This document shows, in pieces, positions 6,163 to 16,086 of a DNA stretch of 33,515 nucleotides. Location: assembly GCA_937898635.1 (NCBI GenBank), contig CALEJW010000099.1, positions 1-33,515 of the forward strand. Direction: 5' to 3'. The position numbers and the translations under genes are program-made. Each line of letters begins with the position of its first letter. The first letter of the stretch is position 1. The stretch is from an uncultured Pseudomonadota bacterium. GTDB taxonomy: Bacteria; Pseudomonadota; Gammaproteobacteria; Burkholderiales; Usitatibacteraceae. A model generated the notes under the pieces. The model did no database searches, was not told where the DNA came from, and was given only the letters and a program-made list of their open reading frames with translations.

Positions 6163-6902
6163 GCGCCGGCGTCGACCTCCGGCTTTCGCTTCTCCACGAA
6201 GCGCGCGACGAAGATCCCCGCCTCGTAGAGCAGGCAGAGCGGGACGGCGAGCATGAGCTGGGAGATCACGTCGGGAGGCGTCACCACCGCCGCGACGACG
6301 AACGCGCCCACGATCACGAAGGAGCGGATCTCGCGCAGCTTCTCCACCGAGATCACTCCCGTCATCACCAGGACCACCACCACCACGGGCACCTCGAAGG
6401 TGACGCCGAAGGCGATGAACATGCCGAGGACGAAGTTGAAGTACGCCTCGATGTCCGGGGCCACCGTGATCGACTTGGGCGCGAACTGCGCGATGAAGGT
6501 GAACACCGTCTGGAAGACGACGAAGTAGCAGAACGCCATGCCGAGGAAGAAGAGCAGCGTGCTCGAGAAGATGAGCGGCACGACGAGCTTCTTCTCGTGG
6601 GCGTAGAGCCCCGGCGCCACGAACGCCCAGGCCTGGTACAGGATGTAGGGCAGGGCGACGAGGAACGCCACCATCATCGCGATCTTCATCGGGATGAAGA
6701 ACGGCGTGATGACTCCCGTCGCGATCATCTTCGAGCCCTGCGGCAGCGTGCGCATCATCGGCATCGCGAGCAGGTCGTAGAGCTCCGCGGCGAAGAAGAA
6801 GGTCGGGACGAAGACCAGCGCGAGCGCGACGAGCGCGCGCACGAGGCGGTCGCGCAGCTCGATCAGGTGCGCGAGGAAGGTCTCCTGCGGCGCTTGCGTC
6901 AT
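6153..6902 (-). CDS. tatC: Sec-independent translocase subunit TatC
   Basis: TatC is the polytopic receptor of the twin-arginine translocase; with TatB it binds RR signal peptides of folded proteins. The 249-residue protein has six predicted membrane helices and the family N-terminus with HLIELRDRLVRAL (12-24). Other conserved pieces are FVAPGLYAHEKK (about 92-103), the FGVTFEVPV stretch and the TPPDVISQL stretch. The start (6902) overlaps the tatB stop by 4 bp (ATGA). It is the last gene of the long minus-strand block and ends against the convergent protease gene. Confidence 0.96.
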   Translation of the reverse strand: MTQAPQETFLAHLIELRDRLVRALVALALVFVPTFFFAAELYDLLAMPMMRTLPQGSKMIATGVITPFFIPMKIAMMVAFLVALPYILYQAWAFVAPGLYAHEKKLVVPLIFSSTLLFFLGMAFCYFVVFQTVFTFIAQFAPKSITVAPDIEAYFNFVLGMFIAFGVTFEVPVVVVVLVMTGVISVEKLREIRSFVIVGAFVVAAVVTPPDVISQLMLAVPLCLLYEAGIFVARFVEKRKPEVDAGAAP

Positions 6903-7336
6903 GCGGCGCCCGGGCCGCGCGGCGCCGCCGGCTCGTCGATGGCGAGCTCGAGCTGGGGAGAGGCTTCACCGGCGTCCCCGGCGTCCCCGGCGGGAGCGGC
7001 CGGGGCCGGTTCCTCCGCGGGGGCGGCGGCGTCCTTGCGCAGCTGCCGGTCGATGTCGTCCTGCACCTCGCGGACCTCGCGCTCGGCGTCGTGCATCTTC
7101 GTCTCGATGTCGCGCTGGAACTCGCGGGCCGCGCCCTCGAACTCCGTCTTCACCTTGGAGAGCTCGGACATCTCCATCTCGCGGTTGATGTCCGACTTCA
7201 CCTGGGCCGCGTAGCGCTGCAGCCTCCCGAAGAGGTGCCCCAGGGTGCGGGCCACCTTCGGCAGGCGCTCGGGACCGATGACGACGAGCGCCACCACCCC
7301 GATCAGCATCAGCTCGGAGAACGCGATATCGAACAT
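6899..7336 (-). CDS. tatB: Sec-independent translocase subunit TatB
   Basis: TatB forms the substrate-binding complex with TatC. The 145-residue protein starts MFDIAFSELMLIGVVALVVIGPERLP, the diagnostic TatB N-terminus with one short membrane helix, conserved Glu8 and the GPERLP hinge. A long amphipathic, charged helix follows (about 25-105), with a disordered Ala/Pro/Glu-rich tail after it. It sits 37 bp after tatA and overlaps tatC by 4 bp. Confidence 0.96.
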   Translation of the reverse strand: MFDIAFSELMLIGVVALVVIGPERLPKVARTLGHLFGRLQRYAAQVKSDINREMEMSELSKVKTEFEGAAREFQRDIETKMHDAEREVREVQDDIDRQLRKDAAAPAEEPAPAAPAGDAGDAGEASPQLELAIDEPAAPRGPGAA

Positions 7337-7373
7337 GTCGGCGCCCGGCGCGGCGTGAGCGCTGCCCGCGCTG

Positions 7374-7592
7374 TCAGGTCTTCTGCTTGTCCTTGACCTC
7401 GCCCTCGAGCGTAGCGCCCGTCGCGGCGATTTCCCCGGAGGGCTTCTTCTCCTCGTCGCCCTTCATGCCATCCTTGAAGCCGCGCACGGCGCCCCCCAGG
7501 TCGCTGCCGATGTTGCGCAGCTTCTTGGTGCCGAAGACCAGCAGCACGATCACGAGGACGACCAGCCAGTGCCAGATGCTGAATGAACCCAT
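7374..7592 (-). CDS. tatA: Sec-independent translocase subunit TatA
   Basis: TatA is the pore- or patch-forming subunit of the Tat system. The 72-residue protein has the typical N-terminus MGSFSIWHWLVVLVIVLLVF, a single membrane helix, the FGTKKL hinge, an amphipathic helix (IGSDLGGAVRGFKDGM) and a short polar tail. The polar residue at the start of the helix is His8, as in many proteobacterial TatA proteins. It lies 24 bp after hinT and 37 bp before tatB, in the usual tatABC order. Confidence 0.96.
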   Translation of the reverse strand: MGSFSIWHWLVVLVIVLLVFGTKKLRNIGSDLGGAVRGFKDGMKGDEEKKPSGEIAATGATLEGEVKDKQKT

Positions 7593-7616
7593 GGAAAACG
7601 CTCCTTCGCGGTGCCC

Positions 7617-7973
7617 CTATTCCGCCGCGATCATGCGGGGAAGTCGGTCGGGACCGCCGATGATATGGATGTGCAAATGATACACGTCCTGCCGGCCCAC
7701 CCTGCCGGTGTTCACGATGGTGCGGAAGCCGTCCGTGGCGCCCTGCTCGCGCGCGAGGCGCCCGGCCAGGGCCATCATCCGGCCCAGCACCGGCGCGTGC
7801 TCCGGGCCGCAGTCGGCCAGCGAGTCCACGTGATCCTTGGGAATCACCAGCAGGTGGACCGGCGCCACGGGCTGGATGTCGTGGAAGACGTAGACCAGGT
7901 CGTCCTCGAACGCCTTCTTCGACGGGATCTCGCCCGCCGCGATCTTGCAGAAGATGCAGTCCGCCTTCTTCAT
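7617..7973 (-). CDS. hinT: Histidine-triad (HIT) nucleotide-binding protein, HinT type
   Basis: HinT-type proteins hydrolyse purine nucleoside phosphoramidates; their physiological substrate in bacteria is not settled. The 118-residue protein begins with CIFCKIAAGEIPSKK and has the nucleotide-contact stretch HLLVIPKDH. The catalytic triad HLHIHII lies near the C-terminus. Length and motifs fit the Hint branch. It overlaps the hisE stop by 4 bp (ATGA) and is followed by tatA after 24 bp. A gene of this family between hisE and tatA is a common betaproteobacterial arrangement. Confidence 0.94.
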   Translation of the reverse strand: MKKADCIFCKIAAGEIPSKKAFEDDLVYVFHDIQPVAPVHLLVIPKDHVDSLADCGPEHAPVLGRMMALAGRLAREQGATDGFRTIVNTGRVGRQDVYHLHIHIIGGPDRLPRMIAAE

Positions 7974-8302
7974 CGCGATTCCTTTCTCGAGGCCTTTTCC
8001 TCGATGCCCGAACGCCCCTCGCGCCTTTCCAGCTCCGCGAGGACCTCGGAGAGCGCGATGTCCTGCCGGCCCAGCAGCACGAGACAGTGGAACCAGAGGT
8101 CCGCCATCTCGTGGACGAGCCCCTCCCGGTCCTCCGCCTTCGCGGCGATGACCGCCTCCGTGGCCTCCTCGCCGATCTTCTTGAGGATCGCGTCGAGGCC
8201 CTTCGCGTGCAGCTTCGCCACGTAGGAAGCCGACGGGTCGGCCGCGCGCCGCGCGGCGATCGCGGCCTCGAGCCGCTCGAGGATGTCGCGGTCAGCCGCC
8301 AC
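7970..8302 (-). CDS. hisE: Phosphoribosyl-ATP pyrophosphatase
   Basis: HisE removes pyrophosphate from phosphoribosyl-ATP, the second step of histidine synthesis. The 110-residue protein is an all-helical MazG-fold enzyme with SYVAKLHAKGLDAILKKIGEEATE (about 25-48) and HEMADLWFHCLVLL (about 64-77), which carry the metal-binding acidic residues (EExxE and ExxD). It is a stand-alone hisE, not fused to hisI as in enterobacteria. Its start overlaps the end of hisI by 11 bp. The C-terminal tail after about residue 95 is charged and poorly conserved. Confidence 0.95.
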   Translation of the reverse strand: MAADRDILERLEAAIAARRAADPSASYVAKLHAKGLDAILKKIGEEATEAVIAAKAEDREGLVHEMADLWFHCLVLLGRQDIALSEVLAELERREGRSGIEEKASRKESR

Positions 8303-8696
8303 GGCGGAAGCTCCCCGGGTCGGCGAGAACCGGATCGGTCTCGCGCCAGCGCGGGGCGCCTTCGCCCGCCTCCAGCAGGTTGAAGAAGCAGCGCCGCCGG
8401 CCCGTATGACAGGCGATGCCGCCGGCCTGTTCCACGCGCAGCAGGATCGCGTCCGCGTCGCAGTCCAGCCGGACCTCGACGACGCGCTGCACGTGCCCGG
8501 AGGTCTCGCCCTTGCGCCAGAGCGCGGCGCGGGAGCGCGACCAGTACACCGCCTCCCCCGTCGCGAGCGTCCGCGCCAGCGACTCCCGGCTCATCCAGGC
8601 GAGCATCAGCACCTCGCCCGTCGCGGCATCCTGGGCGATCGCCGGGACGAGGCCGTCGGCGTTCCACGCGATCCGGTCGAGGTAGTCGGCCTTCAT
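8292..8696 (-). CDS. hisI: Phosphoribosyl-AMP cyclohydrolase
   Basis: HisI opens the purine ring of phosphoribosyl-AMP, step three of histidine synthesis, and needs zinc. The 134-residue protein shows VLMLAWMSRESL, then YWSRSRAALWRKGETSGHVQ, the acidic metal site DCDADAIL, and the zinc ligands of HTGRRRCFF near residue 100. The start lies 1 bp after the hisF stop. It is separate from hisE, with which it overlaps by 11 bp. Confidence 0.96.
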   Translation of the reverse strand: MKADYLDRIAWNADGLVPAIAQDAATGEVLMLAWMSRESLARTLATGEAVYWSRSRAALWRKGETSGHVQRVVEVRLDCDADAILLRVEQAGGIACHTGRRRCFFNLLEAGEGAPRWRETDPVLADPGSFRRGG

Positions 8697-8697
8697 G

Positions 8698-9459
<762 letters not shown>

Positions 9460-9502
9460 GGTCGCGCGGGCGGGCGTCGGCCGGCGGCGGCCGGGCGCCC
9501 GC

Positions 9503-10240
9503 TCAGGCCTCGCCGTCGGCCAGCTTCTGGGCCGCCGCGAAATCGAGCCGGCCCTCGTAGATGGCCCGGCCGGTGATCGCGCCGATGACGCCCTCCGCCT
9601 CGACGGCGCAAAGGCGCTTCACGTCCTCGAGGTTGGTGATGCCCCCGCTCGCGATGACGGGAATGGTGAGCGCCTGGGCGAGCTTCACCGTGGCCTCGAC
9701 GTTGACGCCCTTGAGCATGCCGTCGCGGCCGATGTCCGTGTGGATGACCGCCTCGACGCCGTAGTCCTGGAAGCGCAGCGCGAGGTCGACCACGTCGTGG
9801 CCCGTGAGCTTCGACCAGCCGTCGGTGGCCACCTTCCCGTCGCGGGCGTCCAGCCCGACCATGATGTGGCCGGGAAAGGCGTCGCACGCCTCGTGCAGGA
9901 AGCCCGGGTTCTTCACCGCGGCGGTCCCGATGATCACGTAGGACACGCCGTCGTCCAGGTAGCGCTCGATCGTGTCGAGGTCGCGGATGCCGCCGCCCAC
10001 CTGCACGGGAATGTCGGCGTCCACGGCGCCGATGACCGCCTTGATCGCCGACTCGTTCACGGGCTTTCCGGCGAAGGCGCCGTTCAGGTCCACCACGTGC
10101 AGGCGCCGCGCGCCGAGCCCGACCCAGTGCGCGGCCGTCTTTCCGGGATCGTCGGAGAACACCGTGGCGGTCGCCATGTCGCCCTGCTCCAGGCGCACGC
10201 AGCGGCCATCCTTGAGGTCTATCGCGGGAATGATCAGCAT
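9503..10240 (-). CDS. hisA: ProFAR isomerase
   Basis: HisA isomerises ProFAR to PRFAR, an Amadori rearrangement in a TIM barrel. The 245-residue protein begins MLIIPAIDLKDGRCVRLEQG with the catalytic Asp8. Further motifs are VQVGGGIR, HTDIGRDGM with the second catalytic Asp, and VIASGGI. I start it at the ATG at 10240, which gives the normal family N-terminus; the open frame extends further upstream but into the hisH region without family similarity. The gap after hisH is 22 bp and before hisF 43 bp. Confidence 0.97.
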   Translation of the reverse strand: MLIIPAIDLKDGRCVRLEQGDMATATVFSDDPGKTAAHWVGLGARRLHVVDLNGAFAGKPVNESAIKAVIGAVDADIPVQVGGGIRDLDTIERYLDDGVSYVIIGTAAVKNPGFLHEACDAFPGHIMVGLDARDGKVATDGWSKLTGHDVVDLALRFQDYGVEAVIHTDIGRDGMLKGVNVEATVKLAQALTIPVIASGGITNLEDVKRLCAVEAEGVIGAITGRAIYEGRLDFAAAQKLADGEA

Positions 10241-10262
10241 GGGAACGGTCGGGGCCGGATCC

Positions 10263-10898
10263 TCAGGGGGTCCAGGTGGCGAAGTTCTCGAGAAGCTTGA
10301 GCCCCGCGGCGCTGCTTTTCTCGGGATGGAATTGCGTTGCGAAGATGTTATCCCGCGCAATGGCCGAGGTAAAGGCGTGCGGGTAGCGCGACACCGCCGC
10401 GGTGAGGGAGGGGTCCCGGGTGGCGCAGTAGTAGCTGTGCACGAAATAGAAGCGCGCGCCGTCCGGGATGCCCTGCCAGAGTGCGTGGGGCCGCACCTGC
10501 CAGGCCTCGTTCCAGCCCATGTGGGGGATCTTGAGGCCCGCCTCGCGCGTCTCGTCGGCGCGGGCGAACGCGAGGACCTCGCCGGGCAGGATCGCGAGCC
10601 CTGCGGTGGGCCCCTCGTCGCTGCGCTCGAAGAGCATCTGCAGGCCGATGCACAGGCCGAGGAAGGGCCGTGCCGCGGCCGCCTCGCGGACCGCCTCCCC
10701 CAGGCCCCGCCCGGCGAGGCATTGCATGCAGTCGGGCATCGCCCCCTGGCCCGGGAAGACGACGCGGTCGGCGCGGCGCACGGCCTCGGGGTCCGAGGTG
10801 ACGGCGACCTGCGCCTGCGGCGCCACGTGCAGGAGCGCCTTCTCCACCGAGCGGAGGTTTCCCATGCCGTAGTCGACGATCGCGATGCGCTGTGCCAT
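10263..10898 (-). CDS. hisH: Imidazole glycerol phosphate synthase, glutaminase subunit
   Basis: HisH is the class I glutamine amidotransferase that feeds ammonia to HisF. The 211-residue protein has the catalytic triad C83 (FLGLCIGLQ), H191 and E193 (TQFHPEKS), and the family N-terminus IAIVDYGMGNLRSVEKAL. The start at 10898 gives the standard length; the open frame continues upstream only by chance. It lies 38 bp after hisB and 22 bp before hisA. Confidence 0.97.
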   Translation of the reverse strand: MAQRIAIVDYGMGNLRSVEKALLHVAPQAQVAVTSDPEAVRRADRVVFPGQGAMPDCMQCLAGRGLGEAVREAAAARPFLGLCIGLQMLFERSDEGPTAGLAILPGEVLAFARADETREAGLKIPHMGWNEAWQVRPHALWQGIPDGARFYFVHSYYCATRDPSLTAAVSRYPHAFTSAIARDNIFATQFHPEKSSAAGLKLLENFATWTP

Positions 10899-10936
10899 GG
10901 AAGGACCGGCGAGCCGCGCCGGCCGCGAGCGGTGGG

Positions 10937-11524
10937 CTAGAGGGTTCCCTTGGTCGAGGGGACGACGCCGGCCGCGCGGGGATCGGGTTCCACCGCCATG
11001 CGCAGCGCGCGCGCGAAGGCCTTGAAGAGCGTCTCGCACTGGTGGTGCGAGTTGTCCCCGCGCAGGTTGTCGAGATGCACGGTCGCGAGCGCGTGGTTCA
11101 CGAACCCCTGGAAGAACTCCCGGGTGAGGTCGACGTCGAACTCGCCCACGCGGGCGCGGGTGAAGGCCACGTGGAACTCGAGCCCCGGGCGGCCGGAGAA
11201 GTCCACCACCGCCCGCGACAGCGCCTCGTCGAGGGGCACGTAGGCGTGCCCGTAGCGGCGGATCCCCTTCTTGTCGCCGAGCGCCTTCGCGACGGCCATG
11301 CCGAGCGAGATGCCGATGTCCTCGACGGTGTGGTGGGCGTCGATCTCGAGGTCGCCCCTTGCCTTGACCGTGAGGTCGAGCGCCCCGTGGCGCGCGATCT
11401 GGTCGAGCATGTGGTCGAGGAAGGGAATGCCCGAGGCGAGGCTCGCCTGGCCGGTGCCGTCGAGGTTCACGGCGACGAAGACCTGGGTCTCCCGGGTGTC
11501 GCGCTGGATTTCCGCGGTGCGCAT
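10937..11524 (-). CDS. hisB: Imidazoleglycerol-phosphate dehydratase (monofunctional)
   Basis: HisB dehydrates imidazole glycerol phosphate to imidazole acetol phosphate. The 195-residue protein starts MRTAEIQRDTRETQV and holds the manganese-binding repeats FLDHMLDQIARH and DAHHTVEDIG, and later HHQCETLFKAFARAL. It is the short, single-function form, without the N-terminal histidinol-phosphate phosphatase domain of E. coli HisB, so that phosphatase must be coded elsewhere. It lies 4 bp after hisC. Confidence 0.97.
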   Translation of the reverse strand: MRTAEIQRDTRETQVFVAVNLDGTGQASLASGIPFLDHMLDQIARHGALDLTVKARGDLEIDAHHTVEDIGISLGMAVAKALGDKKGIRRYGHAYVPLDEALSRAVVDFSGRPGLEFHVAFTRARVGEFDVDLTREFFQGFVNHALATVHLDNLRGDNSHHQCETLFKAFARALRMAVEPDPRAAGVVPSTKGTL

Positions 11525-11528
11525 GGGT

Positions 11529-12599
11529 TCAGCCGATGGCCTGGGCGAGGGCCGCGAGCAGCCTCGCGTTTTCGTCGGGGGTCCCGACCGTGATCCGGAG
11601 GCAGTGGGCCAGCAGGGGGTGGGAGCCGTGGAAGTTGCGGACCAATATACCACGCGCCTTCAGGCCCTCGAACGCCCGCGGCCCGTCGGGCAGGCGCACG
11701 AGGACGAAGTTCGCCGCCGACGGGAAACGCCGGACGCCGGCGATCGCGTCCAGCCCCGCCTCGAGGCGCGCGCGGTCGCGCACGATTCGGCGCGTCTGCT
11801 CCTCGAGGACCTCGTGCCGGCCGAGGACGAGCTCGGCGGCGGCGGCCGTCAGCACGTTCACGTTGTACGGAAGCCGGACCTTGTCGAATTCCGCGAGCCA
11901 GTCCCGCGGCCCGATGGCGAGTCCCAGGCGCAGGCCCGCGAGCCCGAGCTTCGACACGGTTCGCACGAGGACGAGGTTGGGATGGCGCCCGAGATCCGGG
12001 AGGAAAGTCTCTCCCCCGGCGAAGGCGTAGTAGGCCTCGTCCACGACGACGAGGCCCGGCGAGGCCGCCACGATCTCGAGCACGGCCTGCCGCGGGAAGA
12101 GGTTGCCGGTCGGGTTGTTCGGGTAGGCGATCCAGGTGAGCGCGGGCCGCAGCCGCCCGATGGCCTCGAGCGTGGCCGGCAGGTCCGGGGAGAAGTCGGG
12201 CGAGAGCGACACGCCCGCGTAGCCCATCCCCGCGGAGATGGCGCACATCCGGTACATCGCGAAGGACGGCTCCAGGGAAAGCAGGGTCGCGCCGGGCTTC
12301 GCGAGGGCGACGCTGATCATCGCGAGGATCTCGTCGGAGCCGTTGCCCAGGACGATCTCGTGCTCCGCCGGGATCGCCATGGCCTCGCGCAGGGCCGACT
12401 TCAGCGCGGGCGCGCCGGGGTCGGGATAGCGGTTGACCGCGACCTGGGCGAGCCGGCGGCCGAGTTCCTCGGTGAGCTCCGGGGGCAGCCGGTACGGGTT
12501 CTCCATCGCGTCGAGCTTCACGAACCCGGCCGCCGGCGCCACGTGGTAGGCCTCGAGCGCGCGGATCTCGTCGCGCACCCACTGCGCGGCCGCCTTCAC
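11529..12599 (-). CDS. hisC: Histidinol-phosphate aminotransferase
   Basis: HisC is a PLP enzyme of fold type I that converts imidazole acetol phosphate to histidinol phosphate. The 356-residue protein shows NPYRLPPEL, the cofactor-binding LGNGSDEIL, AYPNNPTGNLF (substrate and PLP contacts), VVDEAYYAF, and the PLP lysine in RTVSKLGLAGLRLG. The start is a GTG at 12599 in a GTGA overlap with the hisD stop. GAGGAG five bases upstream is a strong ribosome binding site and decides this start. Confidence 0.95.
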   Translation of the reverse strand: MKAAAQWVRDEIRALEAYHVAPAAGFVKLDAMENPYRLPPELTEELGRRLAQVAVNRYPDPGAPALKSALREAMAIPAEHEIVLGNGSDEILAMISVALAKPGATLLSLEPSFAMYRMCAISAGMGYAGVSLSPDFSPDLPATLEAIGRLRPALTWIAYPNNPTGNLFPRQAVLEIVAASPGLVVVDEAYYAFAGGETFLPDLGRHPNLVLVRTVSKLGLAGLRLGLAIGPRDWLAEFDKVRLPYNVNVLTAAAAELVLGRHEVLEEQTRRIVRDRARLEAGLDAIAGVRRFPSAANFVLVRLPDGPRAFEGLKARGILVRNFHGSHPLLAHCLRITVGTPDENARLLAALAQAIG

Positions 12600-13903
12600 G
12601 ACGGCTCCTCGCCCCGCATTTCCGCGCTGCGCGCGTGCGCCTCCAGCCCCTCCGCCCGGGCGAGCGTGGTGGCGGTGGCCCCGAGGCGGACGGCCGCCCC
12701 GCGGGCGACGCGGATGAGGCTCGAGCGCTTCTGGAAGTCGTAGACGCCGAGCGGCGAGGAGAACCGCGCCGTGCGCGACGTCGGCAGCACGTGGTTCGGT
12801 CCCGCGCAGTAGTCCCCCAGCGCCTCCGAGGCGTAGTGCCCCAGGAAGATCGCGCCCGCGTGGCGGATGCGCGGCAGGAGGGCTTCCGGCTCGGCCACCG
12901 CGAGCTCCAGGTGCTCCGGCGCGATCCGGTTGGCGAGGGCGCAGGCCTCGTCCAGGTCGCGCACGACGATGAGGGCGCCGCGTCGGGCGAGGGAGGCCTC
13001 GATGATTCGGCGCCGTGGCATGGTCTCGATGAGCGCGCGCATGGCGGCGTGGACGGCGTCCGCGAGGGCCGCGTCGGGCGTGAGGAGGATCGACTGCGCG
13101 ATCTCGTCGTGCTCGGCCTGGGAGAAGAGGTCCATGGCCACCCAGCGGGGATTCGCGGTGGCGTCGGCCACCACCAGGATTTCCGAGGGTCCCGCGACCA
13201 TGTCGATGCCGACGCGGCCGAACACGCGGCGCTTGGCCGCGGCCACGTAGGCGTTGCCCGGCCCGACGATCTTGTCCACGGCGGGGACGCTCGCGGTCCC
13301 GTAGGCGAGCGCTCCCACGGCCTGCGCTCCGCCGATGCGGAACACGCGGTCCACGCCCGCGAGGCTCGCGGCGGCGAGGACGTGGTCGTTCGCCTGGCCG
13401 TCGGGGGTCGGCACCACCATCACGAGCTCCGGGACGCCGGCGACCTTCGCGGCCACCGCGTTCATCAGCACGGACGAGGGATAGGCGGCCTTTCCGCCCG
13501 GCACGTACAGCCCGACCCGGTCGAGGGGCGTGACCTGCTGCCCGAGCATCGTGCCGTCGTCCTCCTCCACGCGCCATCCCTCGAGGCGCTGGTGCTCGTG
13601 GAAGGCGCGGATCCGGCCCGCCGCGGTCTCCAGCGCCTCCCGTTCCGCCCGCGCGATTCGTCCTAGGGCCTCGCGGCACGCGGCCGGGGCCACCTCGAGA
13701 TCGGCCGCGGAGGCCGGCGACCAGCGGTCGAAGCGCCGCGTGCAGTCGATGAGCGCCTCGTCGCCGCGCCGGAGAACGTCGTCGAGGATGGCGGCCACGG
13801 CGCGCTCCACGCCCTCGTCCTGGGCGCCCTCGAAGGCGAGCAGCGCCGCGAGCTCGGCCTCGAAGCCCGGGTCGGCGCTCGAGAGCCTGCGCGGCTCAGC
13901 CAC
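12596..13903 (-). CDS. hisD: Histidinol dehydrogenase
   Basis: HisD performs the last two oxidations, histidinol to histidine, with NAD and zinc. The 435-residue protein contains GLYVPGGKAAYPSSVLMN, the NAD-binding segment RIGGAQAVGALAYGT, VDKIVGPGNAYVAAAKR, VAGPSEILV, SQAEHDE (zinc and catalytic His region) and the C-terminal GPNHVLPTSRTARFSSPL. All expected blocks are present in order. It overlaps hisG by 8 bp and hisC by 4 bp. Confidence 0.97.
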   Translation of the reverse strand: MAEPRRLSSADPGFEAELAALLAFEGAQDEGVERAVAAILDDVLRRGDEALIDCTRRFDRWSPASAADLEVAPAACREALGRIARAEREALETAAGRIRAFHEHQRLEGWRVEEDDGTMLGQQVTPLDRVGLYVPGGKAAYPSSVLMNAVAAKVAGVPELVMVVPTPDGQANDHVLAAASLAGVDRVFRIGGAQAVGALAYGTASVPAVDKIVGPGNAYVAAAKRRVFGRVGIDMVAGPSEILVVADATANPRWVAMDLFSQAEHDEIAQSILLTPDAALADAVHAAMRALIETMPRRRIIEASLARRGALIVVRDLDEACALANRIAPEHLELAVAEPEALLPRIRHAGAIFLGHYASEALGDYCAGPNHVLPTSRTARFSSPLGVYDFQKRSSLIRVARGAAVRLGATATTLARAEGLEAHARSAEMRGEEPS

Positions 13904-14534
13904 GCGTCGCCCTCTCGAAGGCGTCGATGACGGGCAGCACCTGCGCGCGCTTCACCTTCATCGAGGCCGGGTTCACGATGAGCCGGCTCGACACCGCGAG
14001 GATCTCCTCGACCGCCTTGAGCCGGTTGGCGCGCAGCGTCCCGCCCGTGTCCACGAGGTCCACGATGGCGTCGGCGAGCCCCACGAGCGGCGCGAGCTCC
14101 ATGGAGCCGTAGAGCTTGATGAGGTCCACGTGCACGCCCTTGGCCGCGAAGTGCTCGCGGGCGGTCTGGATGTACTTGGTCGCCACGCGCAGCCGCGCGC
14201 CCTTGCGCACCGCCGCGGGATAGTCGAAGTCCTCCGGCACGGCCACCATCATCCGGCAGCGCGCGATGCCCAGGTCGAGGGGCTGGTAGAGCCCGCGGCC
14301 GCCGTGCTCGGCGAGGAGGTCGCGGCCGGCCACGCCCAGGTCGGCGGCGCCGTACTGCACGTAGGTGGGCACGTCGGAGGCGCGCACGATGATCACGCGC
14401 ACGCCCGGGTCACCGGTCGGCAGGATGAGCTTCCTCGAGACTTCCGGGTCCTCCGAGGGAACGATGCCCGCCGCGGCGAGCAGCGGCCGGGTCTCCTCGT
14501 AGATGCGTCCCTTGGACAGCGCGATCGTGATCAT
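13896..14534 (-). CDS. hisG: ATP phosphoribosyltransferase, short form
   Basis: HisG joins ATP and PRPP, the committed step of the pathway. At 212 residues this is the short form, which has only the two catalytic domains and lacks the C-terminal histidine-sensing domain. Short HisG enzymes are known to need the tRNA-synthetase-like partner HisZ, which is not in this window. Motifs include ALSKGRIYEET at the N-terminus, VRASDVPTYVQYGAADLGVAG and the PRPP loop DLVDTGGTLRANRL. It follows murA by 9 bp and opens the his gene series. Confidence 0.96.
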   Translation of the reverse strand: MITIALSKGRIYEETRPLLAAAGIVPSEDPEVSRKLILPTGDPGVRVIIVRASDVPTYVQYGAADLGVAGRDLLAEHGGRGLYQPLDLGIARCRMMVAVPEDFDYPAAVRKGARLRVATKYIQTAREHFAAKGVHVDLIKLYGSMELAPLVGLADAIVDLVDTGGTLRANRLKAVEEILAVSSRLIVNPASMKVKRAQVLPVIDAFERATRG

Positions 14535-14543
14535 GGCGGGCCC

Positions 14544-15794
<1,251 letters not shown>

Positions 15795-15837
15795 GGGTCG
15801 TTCCAGGGTGCCGGACGGGCCGGCCCGGGCGATCGGT

Positions 15838-16077
15838 TCAGCGGGCGGCCCACTCGTCGGGGGACAGGGTGTGCATGGAGAGCGCGTGGACCTCCTCGCG
15901 CATGCGCTCGCCGAGCGCGGCGTAGACGAGCTGGTGCCGTCGCACGCGCGCGAGCCCCGCGAAGGCCGGGCTCACCACCAGGGCCTCGAAGTGCACCCCG
16001 TCGTCGCCGCGGACGTCCACGTGCGTGCAGTCGATCGCCTGGCGGATCGCTTCCTCGATGGTTCGTTTGTCGGCCAT
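15838..16077 (-). CDS. ibaG: BolA-family protein IbaG
   Basis: IbaG (YrbA) is a small BolA-family protein that binds monothiol glutaredoxins and 2Fe-2S clusters and is linked to acid stress in E. coli. The 79-residue protein has the class II KH-like fold sequence with DGVHFEALVVSPAFAGLARVRRHQLVYAALGE. The conserved His of the RxxRHQxVY motif is the cluster ligand region. The mlaFEDCB-ibaG-murA order is the same as in E. coli, except that two ABC exporter genes separate mlaB from ibaG here. Confidence 0.93.
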   Translation of the reverse strand: MADKRTIEEAIRQAIDCTHVDVRGDDGVHFEALVVSPAFAGLARVRRHQLVYAALGERMREEVHALSMHTLSPDEWAAR

Positions 16078-16086
16078 GGCGGGGCC

